DNA from: Sialis fuliginosa | Taxonomy: Eukaryota; Arthropoda; Insecta; Megaloptera; Sialidae | Reading direction: 5' to 3' | DNA length: 64,000 nucleotides | NCBI GenBank assembly: GCA_961205875.1 | Contig: OY540810.1 | Coordinates: 2,852,001-2,916,000, forward strand | Shown: in pieces, positions 43,957 to 55,339 of the stretch | Layout: each line of letters opens with the position of its first letter | Position numbering within the stretch: position 1 is the stretch's first letter | Notes under the pieces: model-generated | The model's input: only the letters and a program-made list of their open reading frames with translations | Told to the model about the DNA's origin: nothing | Databases searched by the model: none | Made by a program: the position numbers and the translations under genes

Positions 43957-44871
43957 CAGCGCCGGCCTTAACAAATCTGGTGCCCTCTCTGCCCCTAAAA
44001 AAATGTTAAAAAATCACCGAAAATGTCAATTAAAATTGATAAATTAACAAATAAGTTGAATAATTCATATCTCAGCTTGGCGCGATCCTACAGACTCAAA
44101 CTTTTTTTTTAATAATAGCTTACATCATTAACTTTAATGCCCGGTATTATAAAGGACCTAACAAAATTTGTTAGCTAGCAATTACATTCAAATGGGGTAT
44201 TAATTCTATACTAGTATCTATGGATTAGTTATGGAATTTAGAGCAGTGACACTTCAACTAATTGTAACACAGTTGGCATCTTTGACCGTACAAAATAATT
44301 TTCATAACATCACCACTGTTTTAATACCGTTTGTATTTACCTACAACGCGTGCGCGAAACTTGTCAAAGTCATCAACAAACTCCAAAAGGACTGTCATAT
44401 AAGTTTGATATCTCAGTTGAAAGTGTTTGTTAGCTAACAAATTTGTTAGGTCCTTTATGATACCGGACATAAGACTATCAAATGCCCTAAGACCGTCGAG
44501 ATCTCCTTCCCCTATTATGAACAAATTAAAATTGATAAATCAACAAATAAGTTGATTAGTTAGTATCTCAGCTAATACCTTATTAAAGGTTTTCTGGGTT
44601 GCTGAATAAGTATTTGTTAGTTAGCAGCTATCAAATAATCAATTTTTTTTATAAATTAACATTGTTTATATTTAGCTATATTTTTTGCTTAATCTGGTTT
44701 AACTGATCGACAAAAAATTTAAAGATAAAAAAAAGTTTACTCAAAAATTGCAGCCTGTACACGGATTTGAACTAAAAAAGTGACTTATACTCCATTGTGC
44801 GCCGCCCCACCTTGCCTGGCGCCCCGAGCGGTTGCCCTGGTTCGCCCCCCTCCCCCCTAAAGCTGGTACTG
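43957..44871. mobile_element. hAT-like element with nested TGTCCGG MITE and 160-bp monomers
   Basis: Left CAGCGCCGGCCTTAACAAAT and right CCCCTAAAGCTGGTACTG are hAT-like inverted ends with C-rich subterminal segments. Inside are diverged TTGGCGCGATC monomers at about 44035-44130 and 44470-44580, split by the MITE at 44140-44471. No clean 8-bp duplication. Confidence 0.55.
44140..44471. mobile_element. TGTCCGG-family MITE, third copy
   Basis: ATGCCCGGTATTATAAAGGA to TCCTTTATGATACCGGACAT; nearly identical to 33540-33861. It interrupts a 160-bp-type monomer. Confidence 0.8.
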
Positions 44872-45013
44872 ATTTTGCACACTCACTCTATCACAGTAAC
44901 TATTATAATGTCTCAAAAAATCTGGGAAAGATGTCACTACACCAAAGAAGTGTAACTTCTAACGAGCTTATTTAAGTTTTTTGCTAAAAAATTAAATAAT
45001 AATACTTACCTCT

Positions 45014-45243
45014 GGTTGCATAAAGCAAAATTAACCACAATTAGTTAATCAGTTGTTTTTTTCAAACCATGATTAATATTAATTCTAAATTTAATCTCAA
45101 TTTGTAAATGAACAATTCACTAAATATGCTGATTTTTTACCTTATAAAATTTATCATAACTGTGATTGTTTTTTAGAATTGACGTAATAATGGTTTTAAA
45201 ACAACTGATTAACTAATTGTGGTTAATTTTGCTTTATCCAACC
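45014..45243. mobile_element. Short palindromic MITE (GGTTGCATAAAGC)
   Basis: Left GGTTGCATAAAGCAAAATTA and right TAATTTTGCTTTATCCAACC, with arms of about 48 bp including ACCACAATTAGTTAATCAG. 230 bp. Confidence 0.7.
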
Positions 45244-45277
45244 CAAGATTAATAATAAATACAAAAAGTATTATTAA

Positions 45278-45783
45278 GGAGGCTATTACACTATCAAAGA
45301 AATATGATAAAATTTCTTTGATCAAATAAATATGACAGTGTAATAAGTCAATTTTTATAATATTTACCTTCATAATATTTATATGATCATAGTTAATGAC
45401 AGTCTCTGATATTTGATCAAAGTTTTTTGACGTCAAAAACAAAATGGAGACTACCAAGTTATCACTGACAGTTACAGTTATATAATTATTAATATATGAA
45501 TATCAACAAAATCCAGTATTATATGATAATCTTCTTATTGATTATAAAAACCACAATACACGGTTGTAAATTCAAACCTCGATCGCGTCAATTGACGAAC
45601 ATCCACGCACTGATATTCAAAAGGCACCAAAAAAGTAGAAAATATCCCTAGATAATATTGAGAAAATATTATCAAATATTTTATGTAGTGTAATAGAACA
45701 AAATCTCATATTTTATCAAAGAAATATGATCAAATCTTTGTCAAAGATCTTTGACATATTTATTTGATAGTGTAATAGCCGCC
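45278..45783. mobile_element. Harbinger-type MITE with TAA duplication
   Basis: Termini GGAGGCTATTACACTATCAA and TTGATAGTGTAATAGCCGCC, flanked by TAA on both sides (45275-45277, 45784-45786). 506 bp, no coding capacity. It ends 76 bases from the lysozyme 1 stop codon. Confidence 0.65.
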
Positions 45784-45858
45784 TAAAATAAAAATTTACA
45801 AAGAATTACATAAACTATAATATATTCGTCTAATAAAATGTGCGAACATTTTTTTCAA

Positions 45859-47577
45859 CTATCCAAAACAATTTCTAACACTAGGCACGCTTTTTCCCCA
45901 GCACCATTTTTGCCATCCGTACCAGGCGGAAAACCCATGTCTTGCGTATATTCTCTTGACGCATGCAACATCGTCGCTGATATCATCATTCAGAAAATTG
46001 TTACAGTCCATATAGCATTCGCCACCACGATAGCCTTCTCGACACCAATACCTACTACTGATCTGTAAAAAAAACAAAATTATTGAAATTTGGTCGGATG
46101 GTTGGGTCTGGCTTGAGGACGATCCCATTTCAAAATCATCAAAATCGTAAGTAAGGGGGAGGGGTGACACCCCAAAATATATATTTTTTCAAAATATCTC
46201 AAGAACGACACATGTTACGTGAAAATTGTATAGAATATTTTTTGTAGAGTATTAAATTTCCTTTAATATGGGTGAGTCTACGTTTGTTTTAAAATATTCC
46301 CTTACAAAGATTTATCTCAATTTATTAAAAAAAAAAACATCTTCCAAGTAAATGCACAGTGCTTCGTCGTGCTTAATTCACCAAAGATAATTATTGAACA
46401 ATTTAAATAAAAACCGATGCTCAAATAAATTGCTTAGAATTGGTTAACCATTTAATTTTTATACAATTTTACTAAAAAATATTAGTTCAAAATTTTTTTT
46501 AAGACGCACCTGATTATTTTTTCGTATATTTTTAATTTTTTGACAATTTCAATTTAAATCTAAATTGAGATAAATCTTTGTAAGGGAATATTTTATAACA
46601 AACGTTGTAGACCCATATTATAGGAAATTTAATGCTATACAAAAAATATTCTATAAAATTTTCACGTAAAATGTGTTGTTCTTGAGATATCTTGAAAAAA
46701 TAAATATTTTTAAGGGGTTCATGACTTATGCGTGTGACAAGGATTCAGGAGACAGACGAACTTTGATTTGTAACGCACTTATGGGACATCCTATATAACT
46801 GTGCTGTTTGTCTATCCCTATAACTTTAGTATTTAAAGTTTTCCATTTGTTATAATAAATGAAATATTGAATTTTGACACATTCTTGGAACACCCTGTAT
46901 GATTGTATTCAAAAACAAATTTCGGGTACATACCTGAAATAACCCAAAATCTGTACTTCCATCTCTGTTTCTTGGTCCTCTCACATGGGTCCGTAGGGAA
47001 CTCTCACTTTCAATCAAGCAAACCCCTAAAAATAAAAAATACAATGAAATGTCTCAAAACTGACTAAATGTGGTTACTAAAAAAAAAGTCTAGTCCAAGC
47101 AATCTAGAATTTTAGTTCGGAATCGAAGAAGACAGGATGAAACTTTGAGGGTAGTTGGGGCCCATTGAAAGAAGTTTAAATCATCCCCCAGGAGGTTTTT
47201 CTGCCATCTTGGATTTAGGTTAGGCTAGGTTGAACAACTAATTAATCCATTATTTAAACAATTACGAGCATTTTAGTGAAAAATTTGGGGCCGAAATAGC
47301 ATTTTACCTTAAAAATGTACATATAATTAATCTAAAAATTTGTGAAAATTTTCAAAAATTATACTCATGCTGTCATAAAATTTGAAGACCACTGTAATAG
47401 ATTAATTAATTAAATATAATATTGTATAAACATATACTCACAATGAGATAGATATCTCGAAAAAAATCCATATCTACTAAGCTCTATAGCTAGACCACAT
47501 TTATCAAAAGTTTTAGTTTGGATCGTATTAAAAAATACCGAAATAAAAAAATAAAAATAAAAATTGTAAATTTTCAT
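45859..47577 (-). CDS. c-type lysozyme, copy 1
   Basis: Exons 47577-47442, 47025-46934 and 46062-45859 on the minus strand give 143 aa. A signal peptide (MKIYNFYFYFFISVFFNT) is followed by the mature start near KTFDKCGLAIEL. Exon 2 holds WVCLIESESS and DGSTDFGLFQ; exon 3 holds RYWCREG and HGFSAWYGWQKWC. Catalytic Glu53 and Asp71 (hen Glu35 and Asp52) are present with the 18-residue spacing usual in insects. All eight cysteines are present. It should cleave peptidoglycan after secretion, in gut digestion or immunity. Intron phases (1, then 0) match those of copy 2, showing tandem duplication. Compared with copy 2 the mature protein has more acidic residues (REGYRGGECYMDC). Intron 2 is enlarged by an inverted transposon pair. 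Confidence 0.93.
46080..46760. mobile_element. Two head-to-head CATCTGCC-family copies in lysozyme 1 intron 2
   Basis: 46080-46330 is a reverse-orientation interior (GGTCGGATGGTTGGGTCTGG ... AAAGATTTATCTCAATTTAT). 46340-46760 is a forward copy beginning AACATCTTCCAAGTAAATGC and ending near TGCGTGTGACAAGGATTCAG. Together they form a foldback that starts about 18 bases from the exon 3 acceptor. Confidence 0.65.
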
Positions 47578-47630
47578 TTTATTAGAATCAGTGTAGATAT
47601 TTACTGGAATAATTAAAATAATTTAATAAT

Positions 47631-47658
47631 ACTGATATCAGTTTTTACAGGGTATATA
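47631..47658 (-). promoter_or_regulatory. Candidate core promoter of lysozyme 1
   Basis: On the minus strand, TATATA (47658-47653) is followed about 25 bases later by ATCAGT, an arthropod initiator-like TCAGT with the A at 47633. This would leave a 5' UTR of 56 bases before the ATG at 47577. Spacing is plausible but short. Confidence 0.4.
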
Positions 47659-47887
47659 AGTGACATGTTAGTATATATTTAATATACAGGATGTGGTATT
47701 CATTTTTATATAAACATTGTATTATTTCCTAAAATGTTTATTTTATTATTATCTATGCAGGAAAATATGTAAGACAGATCATATCATATATAATAATAGC
47801 AAATTACTGTTTTAATTTATTTTAGCACTTAAATAACTTATTACTTTATTACACCTGTTAATTAAAGAAATTAAAAAAAAACCTAAA

Positions 47888-48121
47888 AATTACATTAAAC
47901 TCTCGTTTGACCAGACTACTAAAGGATTGTCCAAAATGTTTAAAAAATTTGATTTTAAATTGGTTTATTCCAATAATAACAATATTAAAACTCTCCTAAG
48001 TAACCCCAATGATAAAACAGAATTAAATGCAAAATCTGGTATTTATAAAATAAACTGCTTAAATTGCGACAAAACTTACATAGGACAAACTAGGAGATCA
48101 ATAAATGTGAATTATAAAAAA
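47888..48121 (+). pseudogene. Penelope-like element GIY-YIG endonuclease fragment
   Basis: Frame reads LSFDQTTKGLSKMFKKFDF ... KSGIYKINCLNCDKTYIGQT and RRSINVNYKK, then is cut off. It matches the fuller fragment at 62195-62638. GIY...YIG with a CxxC pair is the signature of the Penelope endonuclease domain. It is truncated at its 3' side by the end of a GGTACTGGCACCAG-family repeat. Confidence 0.75.
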
Positions 48122-48232
48122 GCCCGAAAAACCTTGCTCTTAAAGCAGCCAAGACTGGTGCCAGTACCCAGTGGCGGCCCGGGCAGTCGCCCTGGTTCGC
48201 CCCCCTCCCCTAAAACCGGTACTGCCAGTACC
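48122..48232. repeat. End of GGTACTGGCACCAG-family repeat
   Basis: Reads CTTGCTCTTAAAGCAGCCAA then GACTGGTGCCAGTACC, which matches the right end of 4391-5067. It truncates the Penelope fragment and is itself the target of the 56-bp hAT element at 48169-48224. Confidence 0.6.
48169..48224. mobile_element. 56-bp hAT deletion derivative with perfect 8-bp duplication
   Basis: CAGTGGCGGCCCGGGCAG at the left and TAAAACCGGTACTG at the right are hAT-type ends with C-rich DNA between. Flanks are identical: CCAGTACC at 48161-48168 and 48225-48232. The same CCCTGGTTCGCCCCCCTCCC core appears in the larger element ending at 44871. Confidence 0.75.
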
Positions 48233-48310
48233 TTATACATACATATGTTATTTTTAAAGCAATAATGTAACAATTAAATATGTATTTAAAATTTTTATTG
48301 AAATTGTGAA

Positions 48311-48316
48311 ATTTAT
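48311..48316 (-). terminator. Polyadenylation signal of lysozyme 2
   Basis: The minus strand reads AAAATAAATTTC about 17 bases after the stop codon (48335-48333). Confidence 0.5.
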
Positions 48317-48332
48317 TTTACATTTATAATTT

Positions 48333-49968
48333 CTAGAAACATTTTTTGACGCTTGGAACTTTCTTATTTTTGCACCATTTCTTCCATCCTTTCCAAGCAC
48401 CAAACTTATGTATGTTGTAAATTTTCCTGACACATTGAACATCGTCACTTAAATCATCGTTGAGAAAATCCCTACAATCTTTTTTACATTTACCTCCACG
48501 GGATCCATATTTACACCAATACTTGTCACTTATCTGGAAAATTAATATTCATTAGATTTTAATTTTATTAAAATTTTGGTTGAAAACAAATATGATTTAT
48601 ATACAATTTAAGATAAGCGATTACAAAGTTTAATAATTATTAGTAGAGTTTAAAGAAAATCTTATCAAATCATTTATGATTAACTGTCTTAAAACCGGAA
48701 GTGGTTATTACTTTTTGATATAATTTATCCATTTGATTTTTTTCGCCATGATGTCCGTGTGTCGGTCAGTCAGTCTGTAGGAACAAAAAACATCCTATTT
48801 TTAAAAAATATTTTTCATTCGGAAACGGATGTTTAATCTTTGATTTTTTTTGCAACGGTGTGAATAAGAGAAAAAAGATTTAAATAAAAGTTGTAGAGAA
48901 TATTTTTATCTATAATTTAGTTCTATTCATTAAAAAAAAATTAAGAAATAATTTATAAAAACTCAAGTTTGTATAGAAGTATTTACATTTTATTAAAAAT
49001 TGATTGAAAATTTCACTTCTATTTAAAAATTATTATAAACACAGTATTACCTGAAAGAGCCCATAATCTGATGTGCCATCTTTATTTTTCTTTCCAGTAA
49101 CATGAGTTCGACGGCTGCTTTCACTTTCTACGAGACAAACCCCTGAAAAAAAGATCAAATTTGTATAATTGTATAATTTGTGGAAAGTTTATGTAAATAA
49201 AAGTCGAAAAAAAACAACCGTCGGAGATGTATCTATCTATCATTATTGGTTTCACTTTGTCCATTACTGGAGAAAAAACAAACAAAATAAAAGGCTAGAA
49301 TTTAAAAAAAAACATATTGGTAATAAAATTGATTAAATAAATAATTACTTGTTTTATTAATAACAACCGAAAACTTGCTCTGAAAAAAAGATAAAATTTT
49401 TATAACGTTAATAGTAAACTCAAAAACTCCCCAATTTTTAATGTATTATAGCTATTATCGTCACTGCTTATTCCTTATGTTACCTAACACAACAATATAT
49501 ATCCTATAACCCGGCCAGAGAACGTACCTATTAATCAACAGTATTTTGTTTTCAACAATAAAATACATTAATAAAATTAAAGTAAGCATCCTAGATAAAA
49601 TTATAATAATATTTTTTGGCAGATATAAATTTGAAAACAAAATACTAATTACATTTTATTAAATTTTGTGGCGGTATTTCAAATTGCACCAATGACACAT
49701 CGTTAAATTTGACCAAAGGTTACTACAACACTTCTAATTGTCCCCATGTTAAATTTCCTATGTCTTAATCAACTTAGAATACACTGTATATGAATCAATA
49801 TTAATAATATTTAAATGTATATTTACAATGTGATAAAAATTTAGTAAATCCATGGTTTCTCAAAATACGTGCTATCTCACAACGTGTGTAAGTTTTCGAC
49901 TGGCAATAAGGCACGCTTATTAAAAACACAATCAAAAAACATAATCCAATGTAACCAGATCTATTCAT
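48333..49968 (-). CDS. c-type lysozyme, copy 2
   Basis: Exons 49968-49827, 49142-49051 and 48533-48333 on the minus strand give 144 aa. The signal peptide is [20 protein letters not shown], with the mature start near [12 protein letters not shown]. Exon 2 has [10 protein letters not shown] and [10 protein letters not shown]; exon 3 has [13 protein letters not shown] and [12 protein letters not shown], ending KKCF. Catalytic Glu55 and Asp73 and all eight cysteines are present. The C-terminal half is strikingly lysine-rich and the AWYGW motif of copy 1 is AWKGW, so this enzyme is far more basic. Strong cationic charge usually goes with bacterial-surface binding and immune roles; that is inference. 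AATAAA follows the stop at about 48316-48311 (minus strand). Same intron positions and phases as copy 1. Confidence 0.93.
48720..48945 (-). repeat. Microsatellite-bearing repeat (AAACGGATGTTTA family) in lysozyme 2 intron 2
   Basis: CGCCATGATGTCCGTGTGTC, GGAAACGGATGTTTAATC and TATCTATAATTTAGTTC match the inverted pair at 54725-55215. Confidence 0.55.
49531..49786. repeat. Half copy of the CAGTGTATTCC Tc1/mariner-type MITE
   Basis: Right part only, ending AATCAACTTAGAATACACTG followed by TA. Inside lysozyme 2 intron 1, ending 40 bases from exon 1. Confidence 0.75.
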
Positions 49969-50004
49969 TTTAACTGAATGATAAGTACCTATTGTAAAAA
50001 TGCA

Positions 50005-50011
50005 TTTTATA
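50005..50011 (-). promoter_or_regulatory. Candidate TATA box of lysozyme 2
   Basis: TATAAAA on the minus strand, 37-43 bases before the ATG at 49968; a TCAGT initiator-like motif follows at 49977-49973. The implied 5' UTR is very short, so the assignment is tentative. Confidence 0.35.
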
Positions 50012-50238
50012 CAATTTCCTAGTTATGTAGGTATACAAATATATTGGTAATTGACATCACAGGAAATACAAATGCAAATAAATTATCACTTATTAATTTA
50101 GGATGTGGTAAAGATTAGTATTATAAAAATGCAATACAGTTTCTTAAAGAATAGTTTTAATAATATAGCTTCTTCGCCATATCGAAGATACGAGAAGCTT
50201 TGTAGTTGTTTTAAAATGAGAAAAAAATTGGGTACTTG

Positions 50239-51000
50239 CATAGACATAGAGAATGGACCACGCATCCGACTCGAGAGCAAAGTCGTGTCAAAAGAAAGAG
50301 ATGGAAACACGTTTGGAATATACTTGTCCTTTTTTTAAACAGGAGTGTAACTATTTCATTCTTGGCCCCGAACATTAGATATATGTATATAAAGAGGTTA
50401 AAAAACAAAAAATAATTAACGTTTTAAAAAAATTTTATTTAAAAAAACAATTACTGATTTTTAAATAATATAAGTTTCGAATTTTTTTACCCGATTTTAA
50501 TATCTTGTTCTTTCTTTTTCGTAACTTCGTAATGTAAAGTAAATCTTGTATGTGCTGTTTGTAAGTACAATCCACCTCATCATTTTGTAGCAACCACATG
50601 GGAATTGATTTAAAACTATTTTTTATTAATATATACTTAATATTTTTGGTAGCAAAAATGTTATTTTCCCGGAATATCCGTTCATAATTTTGCAAATTTC
50701 TATCAGATTAATTGATGTTTTTTTTAAATTTCCTCGATGAAATATGAACCATTATAGTATGTTTATTGTTTATATTATTTACTTTTCTAATAAAAAACTT
50801 ATTGCACAAAAATCACAAGATAGATATACAAAAATATATCAGACAGAAATACTACCCTGAACTATAGTAAGCTACCAATCAGATTCTTTGAAAAAGAGAT
50901 AGATATATTCCAAACTACACTGCATCTCTCTCTCACTTTTTGAACAGATGTTACACCATTGTGTTAATACAGAATACACTGTCCATTCTCTATGTCTATG
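50239..51000. mobile_element. TIR element (CATAGACATAGAGAATGGAC)
   Basis: Left CATAGACATAGAGAATGGAC and right GTCCATTCTCTATGTCTATG are perfect 20-bp inverted repeats; an inner pair AAGAGATGGAAACACGTTTG and its diverged complement suggests longer arms. An 86-codon open frame on the minus strand (50695-50435) has no family resemblance. 762 bp. Confidence 0.65.
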
Positions 51001-51042
51001 GATAATACGTTTTGAAAAAACTAAAATCACTAGGAACATAAA

Positions 51043-52255
51043 GTAACTATAACTGTAGAAAGTTAAGTCTCATGTATAATTTTATTTTACACATTTTACG
51101 TGAAAATTGTATATAATCATTTTTGTAGGGCATTTAATTTAGCCCGAATAAAATTACAGACTCTCTTCTGTTCAATGTTATTTTTGTTTTTCTCAATAAC
51201 TACATCCATTTGAAAATGACATTTGATTAGTGGGGCACTCTGTATTTAAAACGATGAATAATTTTTTTAATAGTACAGAAAAACGCATAAATAATTTTAA
51301 AGAACAAATAATCCTAGTGTTAATTTTAGTATAATAAAGGCAAATAATCGTATTAATGTCCTTTAATAAATGTTATGGTTTTAATGATTCACTGCGGTCG
51401 TTATCCTTTATGAATATCTTAACAGGGATTAAATATCCGAGAGAAATTCAATATTTTTCATGTATGTACGAGTACAATGCTAGTTGACTGGATAGCAGGA
51501 AAAGAGTGAATGTACATGGACAGATGGCCAAAGGGAGCAACTATACTCCTAACAGGGGTTCAATAAGAGAATATTTATTAATAGTTGAATCTATTTATTT
51601 TTATAAAATAACTAGCGCATTGGACCCGATGTTACCTTAGTTAATATTCAACATACATAATATTCACCACTGAACATGCCTTCAAATATATCCACAAATT
51701 ATACACCTAAAACTAACTTATCCATTAGTGAAAACCGGAATAAAATCCGTTCAGTAGTTACTGACAAATTATGTAAAATTATATTTTCAAACAGGAAACA
51801 TCAGGTTCCGCCTTAGAATTTGTATGAAAATAAAAAAATAGGTTGACAACAATCATAATCAATTTCGATATTTCACTTTTTCTGGAAGTGAAATGTTTCT
51901 TTATATTTCAATTTTCAATCATATATTTAATTGTTAACATGTGTTAAAAATCATCCAATTGTCCGACAAAATATTTGAAAGAGACGTGATCATAGAGTAA
52001 CACAAATAAAATTTTAAAACCGTAAATTCTTGTAAGTTATAAAATTCTTTATACCGTGGCTACTATGTTTTAATATAATATATGACATCATGGAAACACG
52101 ACTTGATGAAGATTTTTCTTAGGTTTTCATAAAACATTAATAGCCACGAATTTGCACAGAAAAATTATCTAACTATTGGTGAAAACCGCATTGAAATCGG
52201 TTCAGTTATTTCCGAGGATATAAGCCTCATACAAACGAACATTCATTTTTATATA
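51043..52255. other. Repeat-derived intergenic DNA
   Basis: No gene. Contains fragments of the CTAGC.../CGGTTCAGT repeat type at about 51605-51790 (AACTAGCGCATTGGACCCGA, AAAATCCGTTCAGTAGTT) and 52175-52250 (GAAATCGGTTCAGTTATT). Confidence 0.45.
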
Positions 52256-52644
52256 CAGTGTATTCCAAGTTGATTAAGACATAGGAAATTTAACATGGGG
52301 ACAATTAGAAGTGTTGTAGTAACCTTTGGTCAAATTTAACGATATGTGATTGGTGCATTTTGAAATGCCGCCACAAAATTTAATAAAATAGTAATTAGTG
52401 TTTTGTTTTCAAATTTATATCTGCCATAAAATATTATTATAATTTTATCTAGGATGCTTACTAAAATTTCAATAAAGTTGAAAACAAAATACTGTTGATT
52501 AATTTAAAATTTATCAGTTAGTTTCGAGGCGGTATTTCAAAATGCACCAATCACACTTCGTTAAATTTGATTAAAGGTTACTACAACATTTCTAATTGTC
52601 CACATGTTAAATTTCCTATGTCTTAATCAACTTGGAATACACTG
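52256..52644. mobile_element. Tc1/mariner-type MITE, second copy
   Basis: CAGTGTATTCCAAGTTGATT to AATCAACTTGGAATACACTG, flanked by TA on both sides. Confidence 0.85.
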
Positions 52645-53775
52645 TATATTAATTTAGTTAATGCGTGTAAGGAATAGAACGGATATTGAAAATAAAAACA
52701 ATTTTATAAAAATTAAGGCACACATTTTGTTTAATACTACCCTGTATAATATATATGTACTGTACATTGAGTCGTAGGTGAAGCTTCCAATTCTTAATTC
52801 ACGTATAAAATTGAATTATTCAAAAGGGGCAAATAATTGCTCCGGGCCATTCGAGGGGTGCTGTATTCATTACTCCCCACCCCTTTCTCTTTCCCCCAGA
52901 CACAACTAGTTTTGTATTTATCCAGTGTACTTGACTATTTAAACAATGAATACTTAATTATTGAGTTCTCTCGGACATAATGTGTATTTGTTTGATTGCG
53001 TTTTTTTCTGTCTGTTAGTTTTCTTCGTTTGTTTTGACCACGTGTGCTGGTCATTTGAGTAAAAGCATACAGTTCTGTGATTCATTATCAACCCTTTACT
53101 AAATGATTATTATATAAATAGAAATATGATATGTAAATTAAAAAATAAATGCTTGAATATAAAAATGATCAGAACTTATATTTGTTTTTACAATTAAAAC
53201 AACTTTTGTTAGAATTATCATATACCGGGTATTTTTTTAAACACTTTCCAGTAGATTATTTCCTAAATAACGAATTTTCTGAGAAAATAATTCATACAAA
53301 AGTTTCATGGTTTTGAGGGGGCTCAACACTGACAATATGGGTTGACCTTGAAAAGGTCACCTTAATGGGGTTTCAGGTTCAACTTTTCTTTTTCAAATCT
53401 AAACCTATATTTTTCGTTGCAGACTCGTAATTTACAAGGAAAAATAAGCAACTTTTACCTGAAACATTTTTTATGAAAATGTCCATTTTTTATGATATGG
53501 AGCAAAACAAAGGAAATTTTTTTGGATATTCAATAACCTACAGCATTTATTTGAAACATTTTTTTAAATTTCAAGTCGCTTAAGAAATATTCACGATGGA
53601 AAAATTCGGACTAAAATGGTTTTTGGCTAATATCTAGTAAGCTATGACATTTTTGTGAAATGTAATACACCATTGATCTGTCCCATCTTAAAGATAACTT
53701 TTCTCTCATTTAACCGAATCTCTATCTCTTATAGTTTCCGAGATCCCCATACTGTCCCCTGGTATTTAAACTATA
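52645..53775. other. Intergenic, repeat-like but untyped
   Basis: No gene. The segment 53226-53760 (CGGGTATTTTTTTAAACACT, CAGTAGATTATTTCC) looks like one arm of an insect DNA element, but no inverted partner was found. Confidence 0.4.
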
Positions 53776-54182
53776 CAGTGTATTCCAAGTTGATTAAGAC
53801 AGGAAATTTAACATGGGGACAATTAGAAATATTGTAGTAACCTTTGGTCAAATTTAACAATGTGTGATTGGTGCAATTTGAAATGCCGCCTCGTCACTAA
53901 CTGATAAATTTTAAATTAATCAACAGTATTTTGTTTTCAACTTTAATTAAGAATAAAATACATTAATGAAATTAAAGTAAGCATCCTAGATAAAATTATA
54001 ATTATATTTTTTCGCAGATATAAAATTGAAAACAAAATACTAATGACAATTTTACTAAATTTTGTGGCGGCATTTCAAAATGCACCAATCACACATCGTT
54101 AAATTCGATCAAAGGTTACTACAACACTTCTAATTGTCCTCATGTTAAATTTCCTATGGCTTAATCAACTTGGAATACACTG
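53776..54182. mobile_element. Tc1/mariner-type MITE, third copy
   Basis: CAGTGTATTCCAAGTTGATT to AATCAACTTGGAATACACTG; TA at the left, the right flank reads GA, probably mutated. Confidence 0.8.
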
Positions 54183-54720
54183 GATATGTATAGTATACTA
54201 TGGTAACAATTAAATCGACCACTTTCTGCACCACTAGAACTATACTTACAATCCTTATTTGATTTGAAAATGTAAATATATGTATGTTAACATCTCATAC
54301 AGCATTTCTGAATAATTCCATTGCATCGCCGCGGGGCGTCTTCTGTACATCTGCACACGCTATTGTCAAAGTTCAGCGAAGTTGTTCTTATATAAAATAC
54401 AAATAAGACTCAATAAAGTTTGTATTTATGGCGGTTGATGGTTTTTAACGTACCAAAGGAATCAATATATTTTCTAGTTTTTATATTTGTATTTTTCCTG
54501 TATTCCTAATATACACTTACATAGATTTACATCATTTCTAATAAAAAAATATCTGCCTTGGGAACCACGGGACTTTCTTATACCTAACCTAACCGAACCT
54601 AACAGTGAATTGTATACGTGATTCTTTGTTTATTAAAACATTTCTAACAAACTAACAAGAAAGAACAAAATGAATAATTTTATATGTATTTATATAAGAA
54701 GTGATTTTTTTTAACGTAAT
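54183..54720. other. Intergenic, nothing recognised
   Basis: AT-rich sequence. A GC-richer patch near 54325-54360 (CATCGCCGCGGGGCGTCTTC) and a CCTAACCTAACC run near 54583 are the only marks. Confidence 0.35.
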
Positions 54721-54724
54721 AACT

Positions 54725-55325
54725 GAAAACGGATGTTTACTCTTGTAAATTTTTGGATTTTTAAATTATTTTTGAAATAAGAAAAAAATGTTTTAGATAA
54801 AAAATGTCGAGTATGTTATTATCTATAATTTATTCCCCATACATTTTTTTCTCTGTTATGAACCATTTGAATTATAATAATTTTTTTTTTCAAAAATTCG
54901 TTTTTACAAAAAAATGAATAGAACATAAATTATAGATATATATATATATTACCTACATTTTTTAACTTGACCATTTTTCTCTATTTTGCACTGTTTCAGA
55001 GTAATTCGAAAAATTAAAAAATCGACGTAGGTAAACATCCGTATCCGGTTGAAAGATCGTTTTCAAAAATAGGACGTTTTCTTCCCAGCCAAAAATTAAT
55101 CTTAAATATAAAATATCAGCCTTCTACGATTTGTCGTATTTGAGTTACAGCGCTTACAGTCAGACAGATAGACAGACAGACGGACACACAGACATCATGG
55201 CGAAAATAGTCAGAATGGATTCAGGGAAGGTCAAAATAGATAATTCCGTCAAAATCCGGAGTTCGAAAAAAATCGGCTTCACTATACTTACTTATACTAA
55301 TGTATATTTCATATACATGGTATAA
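54725..55325. repeat. Inverted pair of the AAACGGATGTTTA microsatellite-bearing family
   Basis: AAACGGATGTTTACTC at 54728 and GTAAACATCCGTATCC at about 55030 face each other, with matching ATTATCTATAATTTATTCC and ATAAATTATAGAT inside. The right flank carries a (GACA)n run and GACATCATGGCGAAAATAGT. The 64-codon open frame there is repeat sequence. Confidence 0.55.
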
Positions 55326-55339
55326 GAAAGTAAAAAAAA

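Noticed and set aside
47927..48265. 112-codon frame as an intact GIY-YIG gene between the lysozymes
   Set aside because: Only about the first 65 codons match the Penelope endonuclease; the rest reads through a repeat end and the 56-bp hAT element.
50435..50695. 86-codon minus-strand frame as a gene
   Set aside because: Lies inside a TIR element (50239-51000) and shows no recognisable domain.
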